The notes beneath the pieces were generated by a model. It was not told the DNA's origin. It did not search any database and was given only the letters and a program-made list of their open reading frames with translations. DNA of 64,000 bases from Sinorhizobium fredii NGR234 (GTDB lineage: Bacteria; Pseudomonadota; Alphaproteobacteria; Rhizobiales; Rhizobiaceae). Where the stretch lies: contig NC_012587.1 in assembly GCF_000018545.1 (NCBI RefSeq), positions 1,364,001 to 1,428,000 of the forward strand, read 5' to 3'. The position numbers and the translations under genes were made by a program. Shown in pieces: positions 31,366 through 41,271 of the stretch (position 1 is its first letter; each line of letters starts with the position of its first letter).

Positions 31366-32748
31366 TCAGCGGGCCGCGGCACGTATTCGGGCGTGTGCCA
31401 GTGCAAATTCGTCGGCATAGGGACAGGCGGATGCCATCGCGATTTTGATGCGACGCACCGAGACGCGGACCTGGGCGCCGATCTTTAACAGCTTCAGCCG
31501 GATGGTGCCGCAGGTCGCCTCGGCGAGCCGCGTATGGGCAAGGCCAAGGCGGCGCAGGGCGCAGATCAGCACGTAGGCCAACGAGGCGAACCAGAGGCGC
31601 AGTTGATTGGCGTGCATGGTGTGGGCGCTGGTGCGGTCGGCGTAGAGATCGAGCTGGCATTCTTTGATGCGGTTCTCCATGTCACCGCGGGCGCAGTAGA
31701 GATCCTCGTAAAGCGTCTGTGCCGCCCAGCGCTCTGACTTAAGGGAGGTGACGATGAAGCGCGGATTGGCGCCCAGCAGCGTCCATTCCGCTTTTCCAAC
31801 GACCCGCCGTCGTCGTGTCCAGCTGTCCTTGGTCGACCACAGGAAGTCGCGGAAGACGCGGGTCGCCTGGGCGCTTGCCTGGGATAACAGGCTTGCTTCC
31901 TCCATGGCCGGCGCGATTTGCCTTTCCAGCCGCGGGTTGCGAGCAAGGCCAAAGACATAGTCGACCTTGTTGGTCTCGCACCAGTCCATCAGTTCGTCGC
32001 GGGCGAAGCCGGAATCGGCGCGCAGGATGATGCGCACGTTTGGCCAGCTTTGGCGGATCTGCCCGATGATACGATCGATTTCGGCGACCGAGCCTGCGCT
32101 GGCGTCGATGTTCGAACGCCGTAGCTTGGCCGAAAGCAGGTGGCGGCCGCAGAAGATGTACAGCGGCAGATAGCAATAGCAGTTGTAATAGCCGTGAAAG
32201 AACCGACCCTCCTGGTGACCGTGCAGCGGATCATCGGTGGCGTCGAGATCGAGCACGATTTCCTCAGGCGGGCTGTCGTGCGCGTCCAGGAACAGCTCGA
32301 TGAACAGCGCTTCCAGCGCTTGCCTGTCGTAAGCGATCTTGTGATAGCGCGTCGGCTGGCCGAGACGGCCGTGCTCCAGCCGGTTCAAGGTGGATTTGCC
32401 GGCAAGCACCGCACAGTCTTGCCGCTTCGGCGTCAGCCGCTCCGACAGAAGCGCGAGCACCGGGTCGTGGCGCAGCCTGTCGTGGTCATCGACATCCTCG
32501 TAGCCCAGCGCGATCGCCGCAACGCGCTGCCCGACCAGCGTGCGCACGCTGTGGACCGTGCACGTCGGATCGCGGTCATCAACGAAGCAAGCGGCCACCC
32601 GGTCGAACAGTCCGATGACCCCATCGACATGGCGAAGCAGCAGGGCGCCGGCATCCGAGGTGATCGCTCCGCCGTCGAAACCAGCTACCACTTTGTGACC
32701 GTCGAAGCCTTCAAATTCGAGCTGCTCGGCGATACAGTGTGTTTGCAT
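31366..32748 (-). CDS. IS1380 family transposase
   Basis: This 460-residue DDE transposase is uninterrupted. The N-terminal VVAGFDGGAITSDAGALLL is diagnostic of the IS1380 family. Likely catalytic acidic positions are in VLDLDATDDPLHG and LRADSGFARDEL, and the third in YCARGDMENRIKE, which fits the Y-(2)-R-(3)-E signature. The DNA-binding and oligomerisation parts cannot be separated by eye. It is oriented against popZ and valS. Confidence 0.93.
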   Translation of the reverse strand: MQTHCIAEQLEFEGFDGHKVVAGFDGGAITSDAGALLLRHVDGVIGLFDRVAACFVDDRDPTCTVHSVRTLVGQRVAAIALGYEDVDDHDRLRHDPVLALLSERLTPKRQDCAVLAGKSTLNRLEHGRLGQPTRYHKIAYDRQALEALFIELFLDAHDSPPEEIVLDLDATDDPLHGHQEGRFFHGYYNCYCYLPLYIFCGRHLLSAKLRRSNIDASAGSVAEIDRIIGQIRQSWPNVRIILRADSGFARDELMDWCETNKVDYVFGLARNPRLERQIAPAMEEASLLSQASAQATRVFRDFLWSTKDSWTRRRRVVGKAEWTLLGANPRFIVTSLKSERWAAQTLYEDLYCARGDMENRIKECQLDLYADRTSAHTMHANQLRLWFASLAYVLICALRRLGLAHTRLAEATCGTIRLKLLKIGAQVRVSVRRIKIAMASACPYADEFALAHARIRAAAR

Positions 32749-32761
32749 CGGACCCCCTCAA

Positions 32762-32805
32762 CGAATCTGATAACCCTTTGTAGCAAAAGAAGTTTCTCAG
32801 ATTCG
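32762..32805 (-). promoter_or_regulatory. Inverted repeat in the transposase leader
   Basis: CGAATCTGA (32762-32770) and TCAGATTCG (32797-32805) form a 9-base perfect inverted repeat with a 26-base spacer just upstream of the transposase start. It could fold in the mRNA leader and limit transposase translation from outside transcripts, or be an operator. Confidence 0.4.
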
Positions 32806-32850
32806 CGGGCCCGATGCACCTCTTACTTTGAGATATTCAGGCTAGCAAAG

Positions 32851-32864
32851 CCGCAACCAGAACA
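32851..32864 (-). repeat. IS right terminal inverted repeat
   Basis: CCGCAACCAGAACA is the exact complement of the left repeat at 31331-31344. Confidence 0.85.
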
Positions 32865-32885
32865 CCTTTGAGTTGACACGACGGC

Positions 32886-32907
32886 GCTGCAATCGTTGCG
32901 GCTTTTT
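32886..32907 (+). terminator. Terminator probably belonging to popZ, now beyond the IS
   Basis: GCTGCAA (32886-32892) pairs with TTGCGGC (32896-32902, one G-U) around TCG and runs into TTTTT. It lies just after the IS and before the valS promoter, so before the insertion it would have ended the popZ transcript. Confidence 0.65.
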
Positions 32908-32918
32908 CCGTGTTTGTG

Positions 32919-32947
32919 TTGACTTGCGCGGGCCGTTCCGGTTTACA
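32919..32947 (+). promoter_or_regulatory. Candidate valS promoter
   Basis: TTGACT at 32919-32924 is followed after 17 bases by TTTACA at 32942-32947. The -35 is good and the -10 weak. It sits downstream of the IS and terminator and 35 bases before the valS ATG, so valS expression should survive the insertion. Confidence 0.45.
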
Positions 32948-32982
32948 AAACGCTGACATCAATCTCCAAAATTGGTCAAAGA

Positions 32983-35826
32983 ATGCTCGATAAGACCTAC
33001 GATTCCGCATCCGTCGATCCGCGTATTGCCAAGAAGTGGGACGATGAAAACGCGTTTCGTGCCGGCGCCGGCGTAAAGCCGGGCGCCGAAACCTTCTGCG
33101 TCGTGATTCCGCCGCCGAATGTTACCGGCTCCCTGCACATGGGCCACGCCCTCAACAACACGCTGCAGGACGTCATGGTGCGCTTCGAGCGCATGCGCGG
33201 CAAGGATGTGCTCTGGCAGCCGGGCATGGACCATGCCGGCATTGCCACGCAGATGGTCGTCGAGCGGCAGCTCGCGCAGCGGAAGTTGCCGGGGCGCCGC
33301 GAGATGGGGCGCGAGGCCTTCATCGACAAGGTCTGGGAATGGAAGGGCGAGTCCGGCGGCTTGATCTTCAACCAGTTGAAGCGCCTCGGCGCCTCCTGCG
33401 ACTGGTCGCGCGAGCGCTTCACCATGGACGAGGGCCTTTCCGAAGCGGTCATCGAGGTCTTCGTCAGCCTGTACAAGGAAGGGCTGATCTATCGCGACAC
33501 GCGTCTCGTCAATTGGGATCCGAAGCTGCAGACGGCGATTTCCGACATCGAGGTCGAGCAGGTCGAGGTCAACGGCCATCTCTGGCACCTGCGCTATCCG
33601 CTCGAAGAGGGCGTCACCTATCAGCATCCGGTCGGTTTCGACGACGACGGCAATGCCACCGAGTGGGAAACCCGCGATTATCTGGTCGTTGCCACGACGC
33701 GTCCGGAAACGATGCTCGGCGACACCGGTGTCGCCGTGCACCCCGATGACGCGCGCTACAAGGGGATCGTCGGCCAGCACGTCATCCTGCCGATCGTCGG
33801 ACGCCGCATACCGATCGTTGCCGATGAATATCCTGACCCGACGACCGGCACAGGCGCGGTGAAGATGACGCCCGCCCACGACTTCAACGACTTCGAGGTC
33901 GGCAAGCGCAGAGGGCTTCGTCAGGTCAACGTGTTGACGCCGGACGGCCGGATCGCGATCAAGAACAACGAGGATTTCCTGGAGGGCCTGGATCACCCGG
34001 CTGCGCTCCACGGCGCCTGGGATCAACTCGACGGCAAGGACAGGTTCGAGGCGCGGCGGCTGATCGTCGAAATTCTCGAGGCGGCAGGTCTCGTCGACCA
34101 CATAGAGCCGCACCGGCATACGGTGCCGCACGGTGATCGCGGCGGCGTGCCGATCGAGCCGCGTCTGACCGAACAATGGTATGTCGACGCAAAGACGCTG
34201 GCCAAGCCGGCAATCGCCTCGGTCAGGGAAGGACGGACGACCTTCGTCCCCAGGAATTGGGAAAAGACCTACTTCGAGTGGATGGAGAACATCCAGCCCT
34301 GGTGCATTTCGCGTCAGCTCTGGTGGGGCCATCAGATCCCGGCCTGGTACGGTCCTGACGGCCAGGTTTTCGTCGAGAAGACCGAGGAAGAGGCGCTGCA
34401 CGCCGCAATTCAGCACTACATCGCCCATGAAGGGCCGATGAAGGCCTATGTCGAGGACCTGCTCGAGAACTTCAAGCCGGGTGAAATCCTGACGCGTGAC
34501 GAGGATGTGCTCGACACCTGGTTCTCGTCCGCCCTCTGGCCGTTCTCGACCCTCGGCTGGCCGACGGAGACGCCGGAGCTCGAAAAATACTACCAGACCG
34601 ATGTCCTGGTCACCGGCTTCGACATCATCTTCTTCTGGGTGGCCCGGATGATGATGATGGGCCTGCACTTCATGAAGGATGCCGACGGCACGCCCGTCGA
34701 GCCGTTCCACACCGTCTATGTTCACGCGCTGGTTCGCGACAAGAACGGTCAGAAGATGTCGAAGTCGAAGGGCAACGTCATCGATCCGCTCGAACTGATC
34801 GACGAATACGGTGCCGATGCGCTGCGCTTCACGCTGGCGATCATGGCGGCCCAGGGGCGCGACGTGAAGCTCGATCCGGCCCGCATTGCCGGTTATCGCA
34901 ACTTCGGCACCAAGCTCTGGAACGCCACGCGGTTTGCCGAGATGAACGGCGCCACGAGCAGCGACGGCTTCATTCCGGAAGCCGCCTCGCTGACGGTCAA
35001 CCGCTGGATCCTCACCGAACTATCGCGCACGATCCGCGACGTCACCGAAGCGGTCGAGGGATATCGCTTCAACGACGCTGCCGGAAGCCTCTACCGCTTC
35101 ATATGGAACCAGTTCTGCGACTGGTATCTCGAACTGTTGAAGCCGGTCTTCGGCGGCGAGGACGAGGCCGCCAAGCGCGAATCGCAGGCCTGCGTCGCCT
35201 ATGTGCTGGACGAGACCTACAAGCTGCTGCATCCGTTCATGCCGTTCATGACCGAGGAGCTCTGGGACAAGACCGCCGGACCGGGGCGCGACCGCGCCAC
35301 GCTCCTGTGCCACGCCGAATGGCCGGCGGCCTTCTACGCGGACGACCTAGCCGCCGACGAAATCAACTGGCTGATCGACCTCGTGTCGGGTATTCGCTCC
35401 GTCCGGGCGGAAATGAACGTCCCGCCGGCGGCAATGGCACCCCTGGTCATTGTCGGCGCGAAGGGTTTGACGAGCGAGAGACTCGATCGTCATGGCCCGG
35501 CGATCAAGCGGCTGGCGAGGGTCGAGAGCATCGAGCACGCCGCAACGGCGCCGCGCGGCAGCGCGCAGATCGTCATCGGCGAGGCGACGGCCTGCCTTCC
35601 GCTCGGCAGCCTCATCGACCTGGCCGCCGAGAAAAACCGCCTCGAGAAAGCGATCGCCAAGGTCGATGTCGAGCGCGAGCGAATTCTCGGCAAACTGGCC
35701 AACGAGAAATTCGTCGCCAACGCAAAGCCTGAACTGGTCGAGGCGGAACGGGAGCGACTTGCCGAGCTCAACCTGCAGAAGGACTCGCTCGGCGTCGCGC
35801 TAAGCCGCGTTTCGGAAGCAGGTTAG
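32983..35826 (+). CDS. valS: Valine--tRNA ligase
   Basis: This 947-residue class Ia synthetase charges tRNA-Val. The HIGH motif variant HMGH is at residues 52-55 in PPPNVTGSLHMGHAL, the KMSKS motif is at about 591-595 (GQKMSKSKGNVIDP), and the editing domain lies between (PETMLGDTGVAVHP). A C-terminal coiled-coil arm is present (AAEKNRLEKAIAKVDVER). Length is typical. It appears to be monocistronic, with its own promoter and terminator. Confidence 0.98.
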   Translation: MLDKTYDSASVDPRIAKKWDDENAFRAGAGVKPGAETFCVVIPPPNVTGSLHMGHALNNTLQDVMVRFERMRGKDVLWQPGMDHAGIATQMVVERQLAQRKLPGRREMGREAFIDKVWEWKGESGGLIFNQLKRLGASCDWSRERFTMDEGLSEAVIEVFVSLYKEGLIYRDTRLVNWDPKLQTAISDIEVEQVEVNGHLWHLRYPLEEGVTYQHPVGFDDDGNATEWETRDYLVVATTRPETMLGDTGVAVHPDDARYKGIVGQHVILPIVGRRIPIVADEYPDPTTGTGAVKMTPAHDFNDFEVGKRRGLRQVNVLTPDGRIAIKNNEDFLEGLDHPAALHGAWDQLDGKDRFEARRLIVEILEAAGLVDHIEPHRHTVPHGDRGGVPIEPRLTEQWYVDAKTLAKPAIASVREGRTTFVPRNWEKTYFEWMENIQPWCISRQLWWGHQIPAWYGPDGQVFVEKTEEEALHAAIQHYIAHEGPMKAYVEDLLENFKPGEILTRDEDVLDTWFSSALWPFSTLGWPTETPELEKYYQTDVLVTGFDIIFFWVARMMMMGLHFMKDADGTPVEPFHTVYVHALVRDKNGQKMSKSKGNVIDPLELIDEYGADALRFTLAIMAAQGRDVKLDPARIAGYRNFGTKLWNATRFAEMNGATSSDGFIPEAASLTVNRWILTELSRTIRDVTEAVEGYRFNDAAGSLYRFIWNQFCDWYLELLKPVFGGEDEAAKRESQACVAYVLDETYKLLHPFMPFMTEELWDKTAGPGRDRATLLCHAEWPAAFYADDLAADEINWLIDLVSGIRSVRAEMNVPPAAMAPLVIVGAKGLTSERLDRHGPAIKRLARVESIEHAATAPRGSAQIVIGEATACLPLGSLIDLAAEKNRLEKAIAKVDVERERILGKLANEKFVANAKPELVEAERERLAELNLQKDSLGVALSRVSEAG

Positions 35827-35849
35827 TCCGCTGATGCCTGAATGCTTGT

Positions 35850-35884
35850 GAAAATCCGCGGCAGCATTGCCGCGGATTTTCTTT
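35850..35884 (+). terminator. Rho-independent terminator after valS
   Basis: A perfect 14-base stem (35850-35863 with 35868-35881) closes on GCAT and is followed by TTTATC. It begins 24 bases after the valS stop. Confidence 0.88.
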
Positions 35885-36268
35885 ATCGCGATGCAACTTC
35901 GAATCGCTCCGCTGTTGCGCGATCACGCTTGGAATTGCACGCGTGGGTTTTGATGAAGGCTTTTCCAAGGGAAAGGGGACGGACTGTTTTGCAAAAAGCA
36001 ATATTGTTGTCGTCACGTCACACGCTGCTCGTTTATTGGAATATTTTTCTTATTTTAGCAATTTTATACTGGAGATAAGGAAACGCATTTTCCCATACTC
36101 GGAATATGGCCGAATCGTGAAATCCTTACGTAAATTTGATGACCGAGTTGGTCGGGTTTAGGCCGGGCTTGCGAATTGCCAATCCGGGGATCGTGTCGAA
36201 TATTCGGGTCCGAGTACGGCGGCGCGAGGTGAACCGCCGCATTCATGAAATACGAGGGGAGGAGCTGA
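35885..36268. other. AT-rich intergenic region upstream of the fadL-like gene
   Basis: These 384 bases contain no convincing gene. The middle (about 35985-36150) is much more AT-rich than the surrounding coding DNA, with runs such as GGAATATTTTTCTTATTTTAG, as expected for a regulated promoter with a long leader. GGGGAGGAG at 36256-36264 is a strong ribosome binding site for the gene at 36269. I could not place -35/-10 boxes with confidence. Confidence 0.5.
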
Positions 36269-37486
36269 ATGGCTCAAAATAGACTGAAGAAGAGCATTCT
36301 CGCAGCGGTTGCTGGAGTGCTTGTCGCGTCGGCTGCGCAGGCTGGGGGGCTGGAGCGCAGCGGTTACAATATCGATCTCTTGTTCGATCCGTCGGACTAC
36401 GCCGCCGAAGCGACGGCGACTTACGTAAATCCGCAGCGAGATCTCAAGAACGTAACCGATATCAATCCTGCCAATGGCATCGGCTCCAATGGATTGGGCG
36501 GCGGCAGCACAAGCGTTCGGGATACCGAAGGGTATTGGGCGCCCCGTGTGGGCGTAAAGGCTGGTTTGGGTGACAGTATTGACTGTATGGCGGACTACTC
36601 CCAGCCTTGGGGCGCCCACGCCAATCCGGGTAGGAACTGGATGGGTGCCAACGATAATATCGAAACAAAGGTCGAAAGCGATAACTACGCAGCCACCTGC
36701 TCGTACAAATGGGATATGGGTCCGGGCTTCGTCCGTCTGATTGGCGGTGCGTTCTACCAGGAAGTCGGCGGTTTCAAGGAGCGCCTCGTTGCGCCAGATT
36801 TCGCGGTGCCGGGGAACGGCATCGGCCGTCTCGATCTTGAAGGTACCGGATGGGGCTGGCGCACCGGTGTCGCCTATGAAATCCCCGAATACGCGATGCG
36901 CGCAAGCCTCGTGTACAACAGCGCCGTCGACCTGGACGACCTTTCGGGTTCGATCGATCTGAGGCAACTCGGCCTGACCAAATACGAGGTCTCTGGCTCC
37001 GCGTCGATGCCGGATTCGCTGGAGCTTAAGGTGCAGTCCGGTATCGCTCCCGGATGGCTGGCATTCGGTTCGGTCAAATGGACCGACTGGAGCCAGTTGC
37101 AAGTCCTCAATTTCTGCCCTGCGACTGTAACGCTGGCAACGCCGTGCACGAGCCTTGATCTGCTCTATCGGGACGGCTGGACGGTCACCGGCGGCATTGG
37201 CCACAAATTCAACGATCAATGGAGCGGCGCTGTCAGCCTGGCCTGGGACCGGGGCACGAGCACAGGCATCGGTACGCAGACCGATACCTGGACGCTGGGT
37301 ACGGCCGTTTCGTACACTCCGACGCAGAACATCGAACTGCGGCTTGCCGGTGTTGTCGGCATCATGACCAGCGGGGAGTCCGGTCCGACGACCTACCAGG
37401 GACAGGTCTACGGCGACGAGGTTACCTATGACTTCGACAATGATTTCGTCGGGGCGATCTCGACATCGCTAAAAGTCAGGTTCTGA
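36269..37486 (+). CDS. fadL: OmpP1/FadL/TodX family outer membrane transporter
   Basis: This 405-residue outer-membrane barrel protein has a signal peptide (cleavage near AQA-GG, residue 25) and the FadL-type hatch start GGLERSGYNIDLLFDPSDYA. Later strands include LKVQSGIAPGWLAFGSVKWTDWS and the C-terminal residue is Phe (SLKVRF), as required for BAM insertion. FadL proteins take up long-chain fatty acids; rhizobial homologues have been reported to admit long-chain acyl-homoserine lactones. Two Cys pairs (near 110/138 and 289/297) may form disulfides. Confidence 0.88.
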   Translation: MAQNRLKKSILAAVAGVLVASAAQAGGLERSGYNIDLLFDPSDYAAEATATYVNPQRDLKNVTDINPANGIGSNGLGGGSTSVRDTEGYWAPRVGVKAGLGDSIDCMADYSQPWGAHANPGRNWMGANDNIETKVESDNYAATCSYKWDMGPGFVRLIGGAFYQEVGGFKERLVAPDFAVPGNGIGRLDLEGTGWGWRTGVAYEIPEYAMRASLVYNSAVDLDDLSGSIDLRQLGLTKYEVSGSASMPDSLELKVQSGIAPGWLAFGSVKWTDWSQLQVLNFCPATVTLATPCTSLDLLYRDGWTVTGGIGHKFNDQWSGAVSLAWDRGTSTGIGTQTDTWTLGTAVSYTPTQNIELRLAGVVGIMTSGESGPTTYQGQVYGDEVTYDFDNDFVGAISTSLKVRF

Positions 37487-37506
37487 TCTCCATCGATCAG
37501 CGTCTC

Positions 37507-37535
37507 AGGGCCCGGTTCTGCCGGGCTCTTTTTTT
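37507..37535 (+). terminator. Rho-independent terminator after the fadL-like gene
   Basis: A 9-base stem (37507-37515 with 37521-37529, one G-U) with a 5-base loop runs into a 7-T tract. It begins 21 bases after the stop. Confidence 0.85.
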
Positions 37536-37936
37536 GCCTGAGCGATCCGTTTCGGCCGCTGCTTATAAGCAATCGCGAATGTGACGATTCAGCAACACAT
37601 TTATTACTATGCTTTGCTAGTATCCGGCCCGTGTCGAATATGTCCATTTCCCGCCACAAAATGGGAGCAGCGATAATAGCGACAAACGTGCGAGTGCCGT
37701 GTTTGCGTTTGAGGTGAACTGAGTTTGTGTACCGCCATGACATCCCCTAGCAACTGGCGCTTGGCGCGTGGTCGGGCCGATATCGATCGCGAGATGGCTG
37801 ACGCGCGCGGTGCCCGAATGGGCCGACCGGCGTCGCTGCAAGTGAACGCTCGAACGACACGATGCTCCGGACTGGTCGATGTTGTGCGTGGTGGTTGGGT
37901 CGGCGTTGCCGGCTGGAACGGAAGAAACTGATTGTG
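37536..37936. other. Upstream region of exoR
   Basis: Some 400 bases separate the fadL terminator from exoR. The first half is AT-rich (for example around 37580-37625) and should hold the exoR promoter. The second half is GC-rich. A possible 68-codon frame at 37725-37931 has no ribosome binding site or recognisable protein and is not called. In S. meliloti exoR is reported to be under ChvI control; I could not identify a ChvI box by eye. Confidence 0.45.
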
Positions 37937-38740
37937 ATGCGCGCGGGTGAACTAAAGTCGCTTAGGATGGCGGTACTGGGCATGTCACTGGCGGTGGGCG
38001 CCACCGCTGCCGGGCCGGCGCGGGCCTTCGATCCGTCTGCGGGCGTGACGAAGGAGTCGGGTCCGTTCGCGCTCTTCAAGTTCGGCTTTTCCGCCTACAA
38101 GAACGGCCGCAAGGACGAGGCGGTCGAGGCCTATCGCTATGCCGCCGAGAAGGGCCACACGGGTTCGCGCTGGGCGCTCGCCAATATGTATGCCTATGGC
38201 GACGGCGTCGCCGAGAATGACCTCGAAGCGTTCAAGATCTACAGCGAAATTGCCCAGCAGGGCGTCGAGCCCGGTTCCGAGGACACCGGCTATTTCGTCA
38301 ACGCGCTGATCGCGCTTGCCGGCTACTACCGGCGCGGTATTCCTGATAGCCCGGTGCAGGCGGACCTGCCGCAGGCGCGACAGCTGTATTTCCAGGCGGC
38401 CTCGACCTTCGGCATCGCCGAGGCGCAGTTCCAGTTGGCGCGGATGCTGCTCTCGGGCGAGGGCGGCACCGTCAATGTCCAGCAGGCCAAGAAATGGCTG
38501 AACCGGGCGCGTAAGAACGGCCATGCTGGTGCTATGGGCGTCTTTGGCAACGTGATCTTCCAGGAAGGCCAGACCGTGCGCGGGCTTGCCTACATGACGG
38601 CGGCGCTCGACCAGTGTTCGCCGAAGGACAGGCCGTGGCTCCAGTCCATGCAGGAACAGGCCTTCTCGCTCGCCACCGAGGACGACCGCCGCGTCGCGAT
38701 CGCTATGGCGCAGAACATGCATCCGCAGGCCGACGAGTGA
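37937..38740 (+). CDS. exoR: Exopolysaccharide production regulator ExoR
   Basis: This 267-residue periplasmic protein negatively controls the ExoS/ChvI two-component system, and thus succinoglycan, flagella and the symbiotic switch. The signal peptide ends at ARA-FDP (residue 30). Sel1-like repeats follow (AVEAYRYAAEKGHTGSRWAL and AKKWLNRARKNGHAGAMGVF). The N-terminus MRAGELKSLR matches my memory of S. meliloti ExoR, whose length is 268, so the ATG at 37937 is favoured over a longer frame. It is convergent with xth. Confidence 0.95.
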   Translation: MRAGELKSLRMAVLGMSLAVGATAAGPARAFDPSAGVTKESGPFALFKFGFSAYKNGRKDEAVEAYRYAAEKGHTGSRWALANMYAYGDGVAENDLEAFKIYSEIAQQGVEPGSEDTGYFVNALIALAGYYRRGIPDSPVQADLPQARQLYFQAASTFGIAEAQFQLARMLLSGEGGTVNVQQAKKWLNRARKNGHAGAMGVFGNVIFQEGQTVRGLAYMTAALDQCSPKDRPWLQSMQEQAFSLATEDDRRVAIAMAQNMHPQADE

Positions 38741-38780
38741 GCCTGCCGAGCCGGTTTCTGTGAATCTGTCAGGGCATGCA

Positions 38781-38799
38781 GCGAGACGGGAAGTCTCGC
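38781..38799. terminator. Hairpin between convergent exoR and xth
   Basis: GCGAGAC (38781-38787) pairs with GTCTCGC (38793-38799) around GGGAA. It lies in the 83-base gap between the two convergent genes. T-tracts are poor on both sides, so termination strength is uncertain. Confidence 0.45.
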
Positions 38800-38823
38800 C
38801 TTCCGCTTCTCAAGCCATTCCGC

Positions 38824-39609
<786 letters not shown>

Positions 39610-39781
39610 CCGCATCCGTCTTTCTTTTAGGTCTTGCGTTGGCGCCGAGTCGTTGTAGCGACTGCGATTTCTTTTGACAAATCCGATGGCGGCAAGATTC
39701 GCGTTCGGTGCGATCGCACAGGGAAATGCAGCCGTCGGTAGTGGAATTGATTCCTCATTCGGTCCGTCTATAGTCCCGCGC

Positions 39782-41245
39782 ATGATCGCATTCATCGAGA
39801 ACTATTGGCCGCATTTCCTGGCGCTCCTGTCCTTCGCGCTGGGGGTGCCGGCGATTATTCATGCGGCCATGACGAAGGACGATGTACGGGCGGCGGCCGG
39901 CTGGGTGGGCGTCGTCCTCCTTTCGCCGGTGATCGGCGCAGCCATCTATGCGGTCGCCGGCATCAACCGCATTCGGCGGTCCTCGATCGGCCTGCAGCGC
40001 TCGCTGCTGCGCACGAGCGGGCCGGATCCGTTCGTCGCTTCCGATGTCACGGACGAGAACGTTGCGGTTCGGTTCGGGCAGCGATTCGCGGCGATGAAGA
40101 TTCTTGGCGACCGGGTGTCGCGTTTCTCGATGTCGACCGGCAACCACATCGCCATGCTGGAGGGCGGCGACGCGGTCTATGGGGCGATGCTCGAAGCGAT
40201 TGCCGGCGCTCGGCGCAGCATCCTCTTCGAAAGCTATATCTTCGATCGCGATCCGATCGGGCTTCGTTTCGCCGATGCGCTGATCGCCGCGGTCAAGCGC
40301 GGCGTCAGCGTGCGGGTGCTGATCGACGCCGTCGGCGCTCGCTATTCCGTGCCGAGCATTGTCAGCTACCTGCAGGAAGGCGGCGTCACCACTGCGGTTT
40401 TCAACGGCAACATCATCATCGGCCTGAGGCTGCCCTATGCCAATCTCAGGACGCACCGAAAGATCATCGTTGTCGACGGCGCAGTCGCCTTCACCGGCGG
40501 CATGAACATCCGGGCCGGATTCACGGCGGAGATCGCAGGCATCGCCGCTTCGTTCGACACCCATTTCCGCGTTACCGGACCGATCGTCGCGGACATCTTC
40601 CAGGTGGCGGCCGAAGACTGGCAGTTCGCAAGCGGAGAACTGCTCGCCGGCGAAGCCTGGCGGCTGGGGGAGATCGAGGAGCGAGGCGATGCGCCATCGG
40701 TACTGATGCGAGCCGTTCCCTCGGGCCCCGACAGCACCAATGAAACCAACCACAAGATGTTGATGGGAGCCTTCTCGATCGCGCGCAAGCACATCCGGGT
40801 GATGTCGCCCTATTTCCTCCCGGACAGGGAATTGATCAGCGCGCTGGTGACCGCGGCGCGAAGAGGCGTCGAAGTCGACATCGTCGTGCCGGCCGTCAAC
40901 AACCTCACCCTCGTCGATCGCGCCATGACCGCGCAATTCGACCAAGTGCTCGAAGGTCATTGTCGCGTGTGGCGGGCGAAAGGAAGCTTCAACCATTCGA
41001 AATTGATCGTCGTCGACGATCTTTGGACCTATGTCGGGTCGAGCAATCTCGATCCACGCTCGCTTCGCCTCAATTTCGAATTCGATGTCGAGGTCCTCGA
41101 CGATGCCTTTGCGCAGGCGATCAGCGACAAGTTTTGCGCGGTGCGCGAGACGGCCGCCGAGGTGACGCTCGCGAGCCTTGAGGCTGAACCCTTGCTGAAC
41201 CGCCTGGCGAACCGCCTTCTTTGGCTCGGTTCGCCCTATCTCTAG
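39782..41245 (+). CDS. cls: Cardiolipin synthase (phospholipase D family)
   Basis: This 487-residue membrane enzyme makes cardiolipin from phosphatidylglycerol. Two N-terminal TM helices (about residues 5-60) precede two PLD motifs: HRKIIVVD beginning at His225 and HSKLIVVD beginning at His405, each with the downstream GG or SSN. The ATG at 39782 puts the first helix at the N-terminus; a longer frame would run into the xth promoter region. It converges on erpA, 26 bases away. Confidence 0.95.
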   Translation: MIAFIENYWPHFLALLSFALGVPAIIHAAMTKDDVRAAAGWVGVVLLSPVIGAAIYAVAGINRIRRSSIGLQRSLLRTSGPDPFVASDVTDENVAVRFGQRFAAMKILGDRVSRFSMSTGNHIAMLEGGDAVYGAMLEAIAGARRSILFESYIFDRDPIGLRFADALIAAVKRGVSVRVLIDAVGARYSVPSIVSYLQEGGVTTAVFNGNIIIGLRLPYANLRTHRKIIVVDGAVAFTGGMNIRAGFTAEIAGIAASFDTHFRVTGPIVADIFQVAAEDWQFASGELLAGEAWRLGEIEERGDAPSVLMRAVPSGPDSTNETNHKMLMGAFSIARKHIRVMSPYFLPDRELISALVTAARRGVEVDIVVPAVNNLTLVDRAMTAQFDQVLEGHCRVWRAKGSFNHSKLIVVDDLWTYVGSSNLDPRSLRLNFEFDVEVLDDAFAQAISDKFCAVRETAAEVTLASLEAEPLLNRLANRLLWLGSPYL

Positions 41246-41271
41246 AACGGGAAGATGAGTGAAGGAGGCTT

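Larger units (their letters stand above)
31331..32864 (-). mobile_element. IS1380-family insertion sequence
   Basis: An intact transposase gene is flanked by a perfect 14-base terminal inverted repeat, TGTTCTGGTTGCGG at 31331-31344 and its complement at 32851-32864. The 1.53-kb size fits the family. Outside the repeats only CC is shared, so no convincing 4-5-base target duplication is visible and the exact ends may differ by a few bases. It sits between popZ and valS, in an otherwise conserved neighbourhood, so it is a recent insertion. Confidence 0.88.

Noticed and set aside
31325..32870. Target-site duplication around the IS
   Set aside because: Only CC is shared just outside the inverted repeats; 4-base and 5-base comparisons fail in all registers tried, so none is called.
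32983..34725. 588-codon minus-strand frame opposite valS
   Set aside because: Shadow of valS, which has both synthetase signature motifs.
37725..37931. Possible 68-residue small gene before exoR
   Set aside because: No ribosome binding site, no recognisable protein and it overlaps the probable exoR leader.
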